A stretch of DNA of 64,000 nt from Clostridiales bacterium (GCA_015056045.1 SVGZ01000003.1:1-64000); one strand, 5' to 3'; shown: positions 39,778 to 49,905, numbered from the stretch's first letter. The notes: a model not told the origin generated them from the letters alone. A program made the numbers and translations.

Positions 39778-40401
39778 ATGGCTAAAGGCACAAAATATAA
39801 CTATTTCACAGCTCTTGAAGAGATGAGCTCTTATTCCGTACAGGCTGTCAATTACCTCGACGAAGTTATCCGCGATTATGACCCGAACAAGATCAATATG
39901 TGCATCCAGAAAATGCATGAGATCGAAAACAAGGAAGACGAAAAGAAGCATGAGATCATGAAGAACCTCATCCGCGAATTCCTTCCGCCGATCGACCGTG
40001 AAGACATCATCCAGCTCGCTTCCGAACTTGATGACGTTACAGACCTTATTGACGAGCTTCTTCACCTCTTCTATATGCTCAACGTTCAGACACTCATTCC
40101 CGAATTCACAAACCTCGTTGACCTCTTAAAGGAATGCTGCGTTTCCATGGACCTCGCTGTTAAAGAACTCAAGCAGTTCAGAAAATCCACAACGATCCAT
40201 GACAACATTGTCCGCGTAAACAACGCTGAAAACAAGGGCGATGCTCTCTACACAGATATTATGCACAAGCTCTACACATCCGATAAAGACGCTATCGACA
40301 TCATGCGCTGGGCAGAAGTTATGAACGTTACAGAAAACTGCTACGACGCTTGCGAACACGTTTCCGAAACGATCGAAACCATCGTTATGAAGAACATGTA
40401 A
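39778..40401 (+). CDS. DUF47 (PhoU-like) protein
   Basis: A 207-residue all-helical cytoplasmic protein of the PhoU-like DUF47 family. Acidic blocks DREDIIQLASELDDVTDLID and ENKGDALYTDIM are the expected metal-binding bundle motifs, with a related EIENKEDEKKHEIM in the first half. These proteins are encoded with Pit transporters and probably modulate their activity. AAAGGAG precedes the start. It ends the two-gene transcript at a strong terminator. Confidence 0.93.
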   Translation: MAKGTKYNYFTALEEMSSYSVQAVNYLDEVIRDYDPNKINMCIQKMHEIENKEDEKKHEIMKNLIREFLPPIDREDIIQLASELDDVTDLIDELLHLFYMLNVQTLIPEFTNLVDLLKECCVSMDLAVKELKQFRKSTTIHDNIVRVNNAENKGDALYTDIMHKLYTSDKDAIDIMRWAEVMNVTENCYDACEHVSETIETIVMKNM

Positions 40402-40415
40402 AAAAAACATTTGAA

Positions 40416-40441
40416 AGCCGCAGAAAACTGCGGCTTTTTTT
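40416..40441 (+). terminator. Intrinsic terminator
   Basis: AGCCGCAG, AAAA loop, CTGCGGCT, then T-run, 15 bases after the DUF47 stop. Confidence 0.92.
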
Positions 40442-40501
40442 GTTATACTTATGTGAAAGAATCCTGCAAAATTTGCGTCTTTTAAGGGAAAGGAGGCTTT
40501 T

Positions 40502-41062
40502 ATGGAAGATCACGACATCATCGAACTGTATTTTGCACGCTCTGAAAACGCCATCGAAGAAACCGACAAAAAATACAGGCGTTATCTTTTTAAAATTGCA
40601 CAGAACATCCTCTTGGACATCCTCGACAGCGAGGAATGTTTGAGCGATACTTACCTGCGTGCATGGGAAAGCATACCGCCCGAGAGACCAAACCGTTTTG
40701 CCATCTGGCTGGGCAAGATCACACGCAATCTTTCCGTCAGCCGAATCCGCTATAAGGCTGCTAAAAAGCGCAGCGACGGGCAATTTTCGCTCGCCTTATC
40801 CGAACTGGATGAAGTCATCCCGACACGGGAAACGACGGAAGAAACCGTTGAATTGAAGCTTCTTGCCGATGCGATCGAGCGCTTTCTCTATTCGCAGAAC
40901 GAGGAAAAACGGGCTGTTTTCCTCAAGCGCTATTGGCAGCTTATGCCCGTTTCCAAAATTGCGGAACAGCTCCATTGCAGCGAAGCACGCATTCACTCCA
41001 TGCTGCACAGGCTCAGGCAGTCATTGTATGAGTTTCTTATGAAGGAGGGCTTTTTCCAATGA
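40502..41062 (+). CDS. ECF-type RNA polymerase sigma factor
   Basis: A 186-residue sigma-70 family protein with region 2 (about 10-85; DILDSEECLSDTYLRAWESIP) and region 4 (about 120-180; VSKIAEQLHCSEARIHSMLHRLRQSL as the helix-turn-helix). It lacks regions 1 and 3, as ECF factors do. GGAGG precedes the start. The stop overlaps the start of the next gene as ATGA, which encodes a membrane protein likely to act as its anti-sigma factor. Target genes are unknown. Confidence 0.88.
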   Translation: MEDHDIIELYFARSENAIEETDKKYRRYLFKIAQNILLDILDSEECLSDTYLRAWESIPPERPNRFAIWLGKITRNLSVSRIRYKAAKKRSDGQFSLALSELDEVIPTRETTEETVELKLLADAIERFLYSQNEEKRAVFLKRYWQLMPVSKIAEQLHCSEARIHSMLHRLRQSLYEFLMKEGFFQ

Positions 41063-41991
41063 AAAATACAGATCTGTTTTTGGCGATTGGCATGATAGAT
41101 GAAGAGCTTTTGTATCAGGCAGAGCATTACCGGGCAAATTTCAGGAAAAAGATCGCACTGATCACGGCTTCCGTTTTGCCCATTGCAGCTTGCCTTGTGA
41201 CAGCAGTCGGTCTGGGGATTTTCAGCCCGAAAGGCGCATCAGAAGCACCCGAAGCGGAAGCACCTGCACAGATGGAAGAAATTATTGAAGGCGGCATTGT
41301 TGAAGATGCGGAAGAAGAAGTCACTATTGAAGAAGAAAGTTTCGAAGAAACACCCGAAGAAGAATTTGTAGATGAAGAAAATGCCGAAACTTCTGAAATG
41401 GCACCGAACTTTACGATCAATGGCAGAACTTATATGATCTCCCCTTCTCTTGCGATGTCGGAAACTTTGCCCGAAGGTTTTAGCTATGCAGGCGATGTCC
41501 AAGTCGGCGGATTTGATGAAAAACTGCCCTGCTACACCAATGAAAACACTCCCGAATGGGTTTATGTTTATCAGGAAGTCACGACAGACGGCACTGTTGA
41601 TGAACACGGTACGCTCAACCGCACTGAACCGCACATGGCATATGTTCGCTATGTTATTCTGGAATTGCGCGGCAAATCGCTCATCATGGTAAATGGCAAG
41701 CTCTATGTTTCGCTTTGGACAGCGGGAAATGCGCCGTATTATGAAGAAAAATATGGCGTGAGGACAACGGAAAAACCAAAAGACGCCAAGTATATCGGCA
41801 ACAGCGTTTTCTGCGGCAAAGACAGCATTCCCAAAAAGGATCTCGAGGCAAATTTTGAGCCTTTGGAGGTTTACCTTGCGGATGAAGTGCTTTATGTCGG
41901 CGCAAGCTGGTTCACTTGGTCTGCGGAAGAAGACAACGAAACACAGCACTTCGGCTACGATATTTTTATCCCCTATGAGGGTAATTTTTAA
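41059..41991 (+). CDS. Membrane protein, probable anti-sigma factor
   Basis: A 310-residue protein with a short cytoplasmic head (1-33), one helix (about 34-55), a very acidic linker (about 60-115, rich in Glu) and an extracellular domain. The head has the sequence MIDEELLYQAEHYR, which is often found at the start of Clostridial anti-sigma-like proteins. The translational overlap with the ECF sigma gene supports that role. No zinc-binding HxxxCxxC motif is present. The outer domain is not one I recognise. The next gene encodes a small lipoprotein. Confidence 0.72.
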   Translation: MKNTDLFLAIGMIDEELLYQAEHYRANFRKKIALITASVLPIAACLVTAVGLGIFSPKGASEAPEAEAPAQMEEIIEGGIVEDAEEEVTIEEESFEETPEEEFVDEENAETSEMAPNFTINGRTYMISPSLAMSETLPEGFSYAGDVQVGGFDEKLPCYTNENTPEWVYVYQEVTTDGTVDEHGTLNRTEPHMAYVRYVILELRGKSLIMVNGKLYVSLWTAGNAPYYEEKYGVRTTEKPKDAKYIGNSVFCGKDSIPKKDLEANFEPLEVYLADEVLYVGASWFTWSAEEDNETQHFGYDIFIPYEGNF

Positions 41992-42000
41992 GGAGTTTGT

Positions 42001-42303
42001 ATGAAAAAACTGATCGCATTGGTCCTTGTTCTTGTCCTTTTATTTGTCGGCTGCAAAAAAGACGAGTTTGTTTTTCAGGCGGAGATCCTTGAAATATACG
42101 AAGGGACTTACCTTGTCGAACCGCTCGAAGGCACGACAGAGCGCAAATCTTCGGATCAGATTTATGTTCCCATTAAGCACGTCGATGCTTCACGCGAACC
42201 CTTGGTCGGCGACATCATCGAAATTACTTATAACGGGATGCTTCTTGAAACTTACCCGGCGCAGATCGGCGAATTTTACAAGATCAGATTGATCGAAGAA
42301 TAA
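42001..42303 (+). CDS. DUF3221-like small lipoprotein
   Basis: A 100-residue lipoprotein with signal ending LLFVGC (Cys18). The rest is a small OB-like barrel: FQAEILEIYEGTYLVEP, then IYVPIKHVD and VGDIIEITYNGMLLET, a pattern of DUF3221-type proteins. It starts 9 bases after the anti-sigma-like gene with GGAG before it, so it is the third gene of the cassette. Function is unknown. Confidence 0.8.
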   Translation: MKKLIALVLVLVLLFVGCKKDEFVFQAEILEIYEGTYLVEPLEGTTERKSSDQIYVPIKHVDASREPLVGDIIEITYNGMLLETYPAQIGEFYKIRLIEE

Positions 42304-42308
42304 CAAAA

Positions 42309-42337
42309 AAGACTCCTTTTGAAGGAGTCTTCTTCTT
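42309..42337. terminator. Bidirectional terminator
   Basis: AAGACTCCTT and AAGGAGTCTT with a short loop; T-rich on the right and, on the minus strand, six T on the left. It separates the sigma cassette from efp. Confidence 0.9.
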
Positions 42338-42343
42338 TTACAA

Positions 42344-42913
42344 TTAGTCGTTTGCGTTTGCGCGTTCCATGTATTCATCTGTTCTTGTGTCGATACGGAT
42401 GTATTCGCCGGAGTTGATGAACAGCGGAACGTTGACCTTAAGGCCTGTTTCGAGTGTAGCGGGTTTGTTGCCGGATGTAGCTGTATCGCCGCGTACGCCG
42501 GGTTCTGTTTCAACGATCTGAAGAACGACGAAGTTCGGCGGTTCAACAGCGAAAACGTTGCCCTTATAGGACATAACGGTAACCATCATTTCTTCCTTGA
42601 CATATTTCAGAGCGTCTTCGCACTGGGATTTGTCGAGCGGAAGCTGATCGTATGTTTCCATATCCATGAAGTAGTAAATGCCGTCCATTTCATAGGAATA
42701 CTGCATTTCTTTTCTTTCGATCATAGCACGGGAGAACTTTTCTGTGGGGTTGAAAGTTCTTTCGAGTGTGTTGCCTGTCATGACGTTGCGGATCTTTGTT
42801 CTGACGAAAGCTGCGCCTTTGCCCGGCTTAACGTGCTGGAAATCGACGATAACCCAAACCTGACCATCAATTTCTACTGTGAGACCTTTTCTGAATTCAC
42901 CAGCTGATACCAT
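42344..42913 (-). CDS. efp: Elongation factor P
   Basis: A 189-residue translation factor that relieves ribosome stalling at polyproline stretches. Three beta domains are visible; the loop [10 protein letters not shown] puts Lys32 at the tip that contacts the peptidyl-transferase centre. KPGKGAA is the common Firmicute form. The C-terminal [21 protein letters not shown] is typical. Length is normal. AGGAGG-type sequence precedes the start. It follows an Xaa-Pro peptidase gene by 22 bases, an arrangement common in Firmicutes. Confidence 0.97.
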   Translation of the reverse strand: MVSAGEFRKGLTVEIDGQVWVIVDFQHVKPGKGAAFVRTKIRNVMTGNTLERTFNPTEKFSRAMIERKEMQYSYEMDGIYYFMDMETYDQLPLDKSQCEDALKYVKEEMMVTVMSYKGNVFAVEPPNFVVLQIVETEPGVRGDTATSGNKPATLETGLKVNVPLFINSGEYIRIDTRTDEYMERANAND

Positions 42914-42935
42914 TTTATTCCTCCAAAAAAATCTA

Positions 42936-44003
42936 TCAAATAATTAACAACTCAGTTGTAGCGGTATAGAAGCTTTCCATGCCGGTTTCCGTGATCACGA
43001 CGGTATCTTCGATGCGGACACCACCTTTTCCGGGAATATAAATACCCGGTTCTACGGTGACGACCATATTTTCCTTCATGATATCTGTCGAATACATCGA
43101 AAGTCTCGGTGATTCATGTACTTCGAGGCCAACGCCATGCCCAAGGGAATGACCGAAAAGGCCTTCGTATCCGGCGCCATAGATAATATCTCTTGCGATC
43201 TTATCGGCTTCTTTGCCGCTGAATCCGGGCTTCAGTGCATCCATTGCCGCCCTCTGTGCAGTTCTTACAGTATTATACACTACTTTCATATCAGGTTCAA
43301 GCCCTGAAATGGCAATCGTACGGGTAAAATCGGACTTATATCCCTTGATTTCGCAGCCGAAATCCATTGTTAAAAGATCGCCGGGTTTGAGGATGCGGTC
43401 TGTGACCTGTGCATGGGGCATCGAGGAATTCGGGCCGCCTGCAATGATCGGATTAAAGGAAGCGCCGCCTGCACCGTGTTTGTTGAAATAATATGCCATT
43501 TCCGCCAGAATATCGGTTTCGGAAACGCCTGCTTTGATGTAGCCAAGAAGATGATCGAAGCAATCCTGCGTGATGTTTGCAGCTTTGCGCATGATTTTAA
43601 GCTCAGCTTCCGTTTTGACCGCACGGAGTGCTGTGATCTCGTTATCGACCATGACATATTCAGCGCTGAAAGCCTGTTCAAAATCTTTCATATCGGCAAG
43701 CGTGATATACTGCCCTTCGATGCCGAGCTTTTTAACGTTATTCTGCGTCATGATGTCGTTTAAGACCTTATAACGGACTTCTGCGCGGATCTCTTTGATC
43801 TCGAAAGATGCAGGGATCTCTTTTTCAGCCTGTTCGGTATAGCGGGAGTCTGTGATGAAATACTCTGCCTTTTCCGCAACGATGACCATGGAGCTGTCGC
43901 CCGTAAAATCGGAGATCCAGCTGACATTAGCCGGCTTATAGAGCAAAATGGCGTCTACCTGCTTTTCGGCAAGGAGTTTTCTTACTTCAAAAATTTTATC
44001 CAT
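42936..44003 (-). CDS. Xaa-Pro aminopeptidase family protein (M24B)
   Basis: A 355-residue cytoplasmic metallopeptidase. N-terminal creatinase-like domain (about 1-125), then the pita-bread catalytic domain. Metal ligands can be assigned: Asp in [11 protein letters not shown], Asp in [10 protein letters not shown], His in [11 protein letters not shown], Glu in VTVEPGIYI and Glu in VRIEDTVVI. It cleaves the first residue before proline. Adjacent efp in the same direction supports co-transcription; both concern proline-rich proteins. Confidence 0.94.
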   Translation of the reverse strand: MDKIFEVRKLLAEKQVDAILLYKPANVSWISDFTGDSSMVIVAEKAEYFITDSRYTEQAEKEIPASFEIKEIRAEVRYKVLNDIMTQNNVKKLGIEGQYITLADMKDFEQAFSAEYVMVDNEITALRAVKTEAELKIMRKAANITQDCFDHLLGYIKAGVSETDILAEMAYYFNKHGAGGASFNPIIAGGPNSSMPHAQVTDRILKPGDLLTMDFGCEIKGYKSDFTRTIAISGLEPDMKVVYNTVRTAQRAAMDALKPGFSGKEADKIARDIIYGAGYEGLFGHSLGHGVGLEVHESPRLSMYSTDIMKENMVVTVEPGIYIPGKGGVRIEDTVVITETGMESFYTATTELLII

Positions 44004-44036
44004 AATAGTGCCTTTCCTTGGTTAATTTTTATATGA

Positions 44037-45572
44037 TCAAAGTTTCTTTCCGGTTTTGCGCCTGATAACGCCCATAACCGTATCTCTGAGCATGCCAAAT
44101 TCCTTCGTTCTGCGGAAGATGAAATAGAAGATCAGGTTCGGGATGATAAGGCAGAAAAGGAGTCTCCCTGCGATGGCAAAGATCGTTGCTCGGGCAAAGA
44201 TCAGGTTGCAGATAAGCGACGTGACAAGACCCGCTGCAAGCGTTACCGCAAGGAAGAATGCGTATTTAGTGAAATACGGGAGGACGCTTCTCTTGAAGCC
44301 GTGTTTATAGAGGACATAGGGTTCCATCCAGAAAAGGAAGCCGAATGTGCTGATCGTTGTGCCAAGAAATACGCCGTTTAAGCCGATCAGGTTGACCAGA
44401 ATGATCGAGATGATGAGGTTTAAGACTGCGCCTGTGATCGGAACATATTTGCCTTCGCGGAAAACGCCCATCGTTTCGCGGAAGGTCGTATTGACGTTTC
44501 GCATACCCGTGATATAGAAATTCAGCACGAGGATGAAGATCGTCAGCGCCGGAAGCGTTCTTTCCGCACCGAGCCAGACCGTCATAAAGGGAGCAAAAAG
44601 CACCCAGAAGCAGATCGCACAGAAACCAAAGAGCCAGAAATTGGCGAAATAGACCATGTTATAGACGGAATATTTTGTGTCATTGCTTTCAACGGCATTG
44701 AGGTTGCCGATGCTTGCGGTCATGCCCTTGAAGAACTGCAGGAGCAAATTTTTGATCGTGGTTAAAATGAGCAGATGGTTATCATAGATGCCGGCAATGA
44801 TAAGCCCCAAAGAGGAAGAAATGACAATGCCGTCCGTACCGTTTGTGATAACGGCGCCGATGCGGTAAAAGACGATCGAACGCATATCGCGGTAGATCTT
44901 TTTCCTCTGCTCTTTTGAGGGCAATTCGCTGCTGTCTTCATTGATAAAGGGATACATTTTGTTGGCAATGCGCATCGTGATGACATTCTGCAGGATGTTC
45001 GTTGCCGTCTGCACAGAGATCGTGAGAACGTAATTTTTCGTCCAGACCATGAGGATCATCTGCACAATGTAGCAGACGATCGAAGTTGAATACACGACAT
45101 TCGTGACGATATAGTTTTTCTGATTTGCCGTGATGAGCGTTCCCTTATAGGCAAGGAAATAAGTCGAAGCGGTATTGATAACGTAGATCGCAAAGATCAG
45201 GTAGACGTGTTCAATATGCTCCGTATCCTTGATGAAGCCTTCGAGGAAGAACATCATGATAAAGCCCATGAGCAAAATAACGACGCCGATGATGTTGTAT
45301 GCACGCTGATAGAGGTTCATCAGCCTGCGGATCGCCGCATGGTCATCCTCTGCGATGGGTTTATAGAGGTTGTAAATGATCGCTGTGCCGACGCCAAGGT
45401 CTGCAAGCGAAAAGATCATCAGGATGTTGGTAAAAGTGCCGTTGATGCCCGTATAAGCATCGCCGAGCGTTTTTACGAGGACAGTCCTGTATATAAAGCT
45501 CATGACGAGGTTTAAGATCTGCCCGCCGAGCCCGAATACGATATTTCTGATGGAGTTTCTTGCTCTTTCCAA
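44037..45572 (-). CDS. Oligosaccharide flippase-type membrane protein
   Basis: A 511-residue protein with about 12-14 membrane helices, of the MOP superfamily (polysaccharide transporter group, Wzx-like). The opening RNIVFGLGGQILNLVMSFIYRTVLVKTLG is split over the first two helices and is typical. It would flip lipid-linked sugars across the membrane for wall-polymer or exopolysaccharide assembly. The start is TTG, set by GGCGGTGA just upstream. The neighbour encodes a dolichol-type glycosyltransferase, which fits. The exact cargo is unknown. Confidence 0.88.
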   Translation of the reverse strand: MERARNSIRNIVFGLGGQILNLVMSFIYRTVLVKTLGDAYTGINGTFTNILMIFSLADLGVGTAIIYNLYKPIAEDDHAAIRRLMNLYQRAYNIIGVVILLMGFIMMFFLEGFIKDTEHIEHVYLIFAIYVINTASTYFLAYKGTLITANQKNYIVTNVVYSTSIVCYIVQMILMVWTKNYVLTISVQTATNILQNVITMRIANKMYPFINEDSSELPSKEQRKKIYRDMRSIVFYRIGAVITNGTDGIVISSSLGLIIAGIYDNHLLILTTIKNLLLQFFKGMTASIGNLNAVESNDTKYSVYNMVYFANFWLFGFCAICFWVLFAPFMTVWLGAERTLPALTIFILVLNFYITGMRNVNTTFRETMGVFREGKYVPITGAVLNLIISIILVNLIGLNGVFLGTTISTFGFLFWMEPYVLYKHGFKRSVLPYFTKYAFFLAVTLAAGLVTSLICNLIFARATIFAIAGRLLFCLIIPNLIFYFIFRRTKEFGMLRDTVMGVIRRKTGKKL

Positions 45573-45676
45573 AATGTCACCGCCAATATTTTATACGGAT
45601 ATTTTACTATTTTTACGGAATAAAGGCAACCGTTCTGCCGTTTTTTCGGGAGAAAAGAAAAACAGCGGAATTGTTC

Positions 45677-45704
45677 CGAAAAATAGGAGGGAAAATCCCT
45701 CCCA
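45677..45704 (-). terminator. Terminator of double glycosyltransferase gene
   Basis: GGAGGGA and TCCCTCC with a three-base loop, T-rich on both sides, a few bases after the stop on the minus strand. Confidence 0.85.
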
Positions 45705-45708
45705 TTTT

Positions 45709-48700
45709 TTATACGTTATAGAAAGGCCATGTTTCCAGCCAGCGGAAGAAATCGGAATACCATCTGGGGACTACGATTCCCGTTATCATCGGATAGAAAC
45801 AGATAAAGGCAAGGACAACGACACCGACATAGATCCAGGCGGCTTTTTTACCCCAGGAGAAATTTTCCTCCAGATAGCGCAATGCAAAGACAATCGCAAG
45901 AACGAGGAAAGGCACAGTCGCAAAGTAATGATAGATATAGACTTCGCGGCGGATGATCATCCACGGAACGAGCTGGCAGAGCGCCATGAGAGCGATATAG
46001 GGCATTCCCTTGAAATCAAGTTTGCCTTTTTTGCCGACGCCGATGAGGAACAAGACCGCAATCACACCGCTCCACCAAAGGATCGGATTGCCGAAACAGG
46101 AAATGCCTGCCGTATGCTCACCATCCATATTATTCGCCATGAAGAAGAATACCGGGCGAATATCAAAGGGCCATGTCCAAACCTTGGAATTGAAGGGATG
46201 ACCTTCTTCGCGGACGTCGCCATGATAGTTCAGCATATATTCCTGATTCTTCCAGATACCGTGGAGACCGAAGTTTTCCGCCGTATTTTCATAGGGCAAA
46301 TAGGATACGCAATAAACCGCAAGCGGCACGATGATGAACATCAGAACACAGAAAAGGAGCGTCCAGATGAGCTTTTTCCTGAAATCCTTTTTGATCGCTT
46401 CTTTGTTTTCGAGGACATAGTCTTCGGATAAAATGACTTTCAGCTCGATGCTGCGCTGATAGACCGTATAGAAGAAGGCGATCGCAAGACCGACACCGGC
46501 ATAGATACAGAGCCACTTCGTCGCACAGCCAAGCGCCCAGAACATTCCGCAAAGACCCAAAGGCAGAAGCGTACGGCTGAGTTTTTCCTTGAGGAAGTTG
46601 TGCTGCATATATTCATACATGAAATATGCCATCGTCAGGATGAAGAAGATGCTGTAACTGTCGATCGTGGCGATCCTTGTCAAGGCATAGTGCATAAAAT
46701 CGGCAGCGAAAAGGATCGTCGATGCGCATGCCCATTTTGTCTTTTTAAAGATGCGCTTTGCAAAGACATACATCACGGGCAGGATCATCACACCGAAAAG
46801 CGTTCCCATGAAGCGCCAGCCAAAGGGATTCATTCCAAAAAGCCTGATGCCCAAAGTCATGATGCTCTTGCCAAACGGCGGATGCGTGATCTCATAGGGG
46901 TAAATGCCCTCTAAATATTCATAGGCCGTTCTTGCATGATAGACTTCGTCAAAGATCATTTCGTCCATATAGTCGGTGACATAATCGACTTCGTCCTGTT
47001 CATCAAAAAGATCGGGAGCTTCCCTTTTTGCACCGCTCGAACCCAAAACATAGGCATTTTCGATCGGCAATAATTCGGCAGCTTCATTCCAGAAACCGAT
47101 CTCTCTTAACTCCATTTCGCCATGGGAAACATAGAGCTTGATATATTTGGCGTGTTCATAAATATCATAGAACTGCCAAGCGAACATCTTGTTGTATTCG
47201 TGGTCGATCATATTGGTCTGCGTACCGCTATGATATTCGACGCCATCTTCGCTTAAATAGACAACAAGGTCAGCCTCCGCATAACCGGCATAATATTCAA
47301 GCTTTTCGATATAGCGCGATTCATCCAGCTCGATGATATAGGATTCGCCTTCGGTTAAGACTTCTGTTCGCTCGGGGATGTTTGTTCCGCCAAGGTTCGT
47401 CAGCGCGACAAGGGCATAAACCGCCGTAATGAGCAGCATGAACAGGTAATCCTTTTTCTTCATGCGTCTGTCGTCATGCGGTTCAAACTCTTCAAAGCGA
47501 TATTTTGCCTCCAAAGCCGCTCTTTCCGCAAACCTCTGCAATTCGACATCTTCGATCCTGATCGTGCGCTCTCTTGTTCCGGCAAAAAGTGCCGCAATAA
47601 AGGCATAGGTGATATAGAGCATATAGGCGATGGCGATCGGTTCGATGCAGTATTCGGGGATCCATGTTCCGCGGTAAATCAGAACATAGAAAATATTGGC
47701 GAAAGAAACCGACTGTAAAAATGCCGATGCACCGAGAAGTCGCTTGGAATCGTATTCGATCGCTGCCATGATGAAGAAGACGATCGACGGGAAAACATAG
47801 CGTTCGTGCATACCGTGCCCAAAGAAGAAGATGCCGATATAGGTAACGGCTGCACCGATCCAGATGCCTCTTGTGCTGTCTTTTTCGCGGATCGTCAGGT
47901 AGATCGCAAAAATGACGACCAATGCGATAAAGATCGTGCCCCAGTCTTTATAGGACAAGAGGACGAAAATTTCATCATAGTTGACAAAGTTTCCGCCGGC
48001 AAGACCGAAAAGGTTGAAGGCATTGACCGTTGCATAGGGGTATTGCCCAACGGTATCGAGCATGCGCTCAAAGACATAGAGATAGCCCTGCGTTCCCTTG
48101 AACGGCAGAGAGATCACGGAATAGACGACAACAACGGCAACTGCACTAAGACCAATATCGATAAGCGCCTGTTTGGTTTTGCCTTTGGTGAAAACATCGC
48201 GCAGGTAAACGGCAATGATGATCGGTGCAATGAGTGCTGCCTGCGGTTTAATGAGAACGGCAAGCGTATAAACAGCTGCCATCTGCCACTTTTTGCCCTG
48301 CGTTAAGAAATACAGCGAAACGGCGATCGCCAGCGTTAATACGGAATCGATCTGACCCCAGACTGCCCCATCGATAACAAATACGGGTCCGAAAAGGATA
48401 AACAGGGCAAGCATAATGCCTGTGCTTCTGTTCATCTTCTTTTCCGCAATGCTGAAAACGAAATAAGCCAGCGCAAGGTCACAGATCATCGGCGGAAGAA
48501 GGATCAGCAGCTCATAGACCATCGAATCATATGCGAGCGAGAAGGCATCGCGAATGAAGCCGAAGATATAGAGCAGCATCATATATGCCGGCGGATAATC
48601 CGCAAAACCGCCCGAGGTATAGAAAACATCCATGCCGTCTGTATAGACGATCGATGCCCATGCCTTGAAGCAGTTCATATCGGTAATGTGACCTTCCTCT

Positions 48701-49533
48701 GTGATCGCAAAAAGAACACGGATAAGGAATGCCAAACCGAAAAGCACGATCATGGAAGATTTTTTCTGTAAAATTGCCCCAAGCTTCGGCGAATGCCTGC
48801 CGATGAACAAGAGGAAAAGTGCCACCGCTGCCAATGCACCCGAAAGCGCAACGCCGATGCTGTTATAGGTGACTTTGACTTCTTCTTCCTCGCTTGCCGC
48901 AGGGCTGATATACTCATCTTCGACAACGGTCTGTTCGATGAAATCAAATTCTTCGGCATCGATACCGATCGAACCGATCAGCGTATAGACGATCTGATCA
49001 TCGGGCATGACATCCAACGCTTCGATCTTCAGGTTTCTGAAATAGGCACTGCCCGTGCACTGATAGCCTTCAACGCCGACGCCAAGACGGAAAACATATT
49101 CCTGCTCTAAATCGACATTGGTTTTGACAAAAAATTCGACCGTCTGGTAATCCTCCGCCGTATCGAAAACATGGTCGGAAGATGCGACCTGATACATAAA
49201 AGCGGCCTGTGCGCCAATACCGGAATTTTCCATGCCTTCGGTCAAAACATCAAAGCTGATGCGATAGGCTGTCTGTTGTTCAAGCTCTATTTTCTGGTAA
49301 AGGTAGGCATAGCTTTCAAAAACCTCCACCATAAAGCCATCACCCGTCTGGATGATATAGGCACTTTCGAGGTCTTCCGTCACAAATTTCCAATGATTCG
49401 GGTATTCCGTATCCCATTCACGGAAATTCGGGTCCGTAAAGACGCCGTTTTCTGCAAAAGCCTGCAGCGGAAACAGAAATGTCAGCGCCAAAAGCAGGCA
49501 AATGAGCGTTTTTAAACTTGCTTGTTTTTTCAT
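45709..49533 (-). CDS. Double GT-C glycosyltransferase, PMT-like, 1274 aa
   Basis: A very large membrane enzyme. Residues 1-28 form a signal peptide ending QAFAEN, then a jelly-roll carbohydrate-binding domain (about 30-190). A first GT-C membrane module spans about 230-680 (acidic loop ITDMNCFKAW, then FADYPPAYMMLLY). A second outer domain, discoidin-like (about 710-840), precedes a second GT-C module (about 860-1274) with DEVYHARTAYEYL and ITHPPFGKSIMTLG, as in GT39 protein mannosyltransferases. Both use lipid-phosphate sugars and act outside the cell. It lies 9 bases after yraN and beside a flippase gene. Fusion of two GT-C units is uncommon but known in Clostridia-like genomes. Confidence 0.87.
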   Translation of the reverse strand: MKKQASLKTLICLLLALTFLFPLQAFAENGVFTDPNFREWDTEYPNHWKFVTEDLESAYIIQTGDGFMVEVFESYAYLYQKIELEQQTAYRISFDVLTEGMENSGIGAQAAFMYQVASSDHVFDTAEDYQTVEFFVKTNVDLEQEYVFRLGVGVEGYQCTGSAYFRNLKIEALDVMPDDQIVYTLIGSIGIDAEEFDFIEQTVVEDEYISPAASEEEEVKVTYNSIGVALSGALAAVALFLLFIGRHSPKLGAILQKKSSMIVLFGLAFLIRVLFAITEEGHITDMNCFKAWASIVYTDGMDVFYTSGGFADYPPAYMMLLYIFGFIRDAFSLAYDSMVYELLILLPPMICDLALAYFVFSIAEKKMNRSTGIMLALFILFGPVFVIDGAVWGQIDSVLTLAIAVSLYFLTQGKKWQMAAVYTLAVLIKPQAALIAPIIIAVYLRDVFTKGKTKQALIDIGLSAVAVVVVYSVISLPFKGTQGYLYVFERMLDTVGQYPYATVNAFNLFGLAGGNFVNYDEIFVLLSYKDWGTIFIALVVIFAIYLTIREKDSTRGIWIGAAVTYIGIFFFGHGMHERYVFPSIVFFIMAAIEYDSKRLLGASAFLQSVSFANIFYVLIYRGTWIPEYCIEPIAIAYMLYITYAFIAALFAGTRERTIRIEDVELQRFAERAALEAKYRFEEFEPHDDRRMKKKDYLFMLLITAVYALVALTNLGGTNIPERTEVLTEGESYIIELDESRYIEKLEYYAGYAEADLVVYLSEDGVEYHSGTQTNMIDHEYNKMFAWQFYDIYEHAKYIKLYVSHGEMELREIGFWNEAAELLPIENAYVLGSSGAKREAPDLFDEQDEVDYVTDYMDEMIFDEVYHARTAYEYLEGIYPYEITHPPFGKSIMTLGIRLFGMNPFGWRFMGTLFGVMILPVMYVFAKRIFKKTKWACASTILFAADFMHYALTRIATIDSYSIFFILTMAYFMYEYMQHNFLKEKLSRTLLPLGLCGMFWALGCATKWLCIYAGVGLAIAFFYTVYQRSIELKVILSEDYVLENKEAIKKDFRKKLIWTLLFCVLMFIIVPLAVYCVSYLPYENTAENFGLHGIWKNQEYMLNYHGDVREEGHPFNSKVWTWPFDIRPVFFFMANNMDGEHTAGISCFGNPILWWSGVIAVLFLIGVGKKGKLDFKGMPYIALMALCQLVPWMIIRREVYIYHYFATVPFLVLAIVFALRYLEENFSWGKKAAWIYVGVVVLAFICFYPMITGIVVPRWYSDFFRWLETWPFYNV

Positions 49534-49542
49534 CAGTTCTCC

Positions 49543-49905
49543 CTAATTTGCTAAAAAAGCATTGATGATATGCCGTGCATAGAATCTGCCTTCACGCACC
49601 GTCAATTCTAAAACATCGAAGCGCATCGGGCTATTCGCACAGTTATTTTCATAAATATAGCGGCAGGCAGTCCGCACAATCGCCTGCTGTTTCTTTTTGG
49701 TAACGGCTTCTGCGCCCGTTCCGAAAGCATCGCTTGAGCGCATTTTTACCTCGATAAAGACGAGCCAATCGCCGTCTTTGGCAATGAGGTCGATCTCTCC
49801 GCCGCGGATCTGATAATTCCGGCGGATGATCTTATAGCCTTTTTTCATGAGGTAATCCGCTGCACGAGATTCGGCATCTCTGCCTCTTCTTACATTATCC
49901 GTCAT
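49543..49905 (-). CDS. yraN: YraN (UPF0102) nuclease-like protein
   Basis: A 120-residue protein with the restriction-endonuclease-like fold. The catalytic set reads GGEIDLIAKDGDWLVFIEVKMR, seen as E..DLIA and VFIEVK. R..DAESRAADYL at the start is also conserved. Its start overlaps the end of rnhB by 11 bases. Function is not clear; it may act in DNA processing. The ylqF-rnhB-yraN order is common in Firmicutes. Confidence 0.93.
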   Translation of the reverse strand: MTDNVRRGRDAESRAADYLMKKGYKIIRRNYQIRGGEIDLIAKDGDWLVFIEVKMRSSDAFGTGAEAVTKKKQQAIVRTACRYIYENNCANSPMRFDVLELTVREGRFYARHIINAFLAN

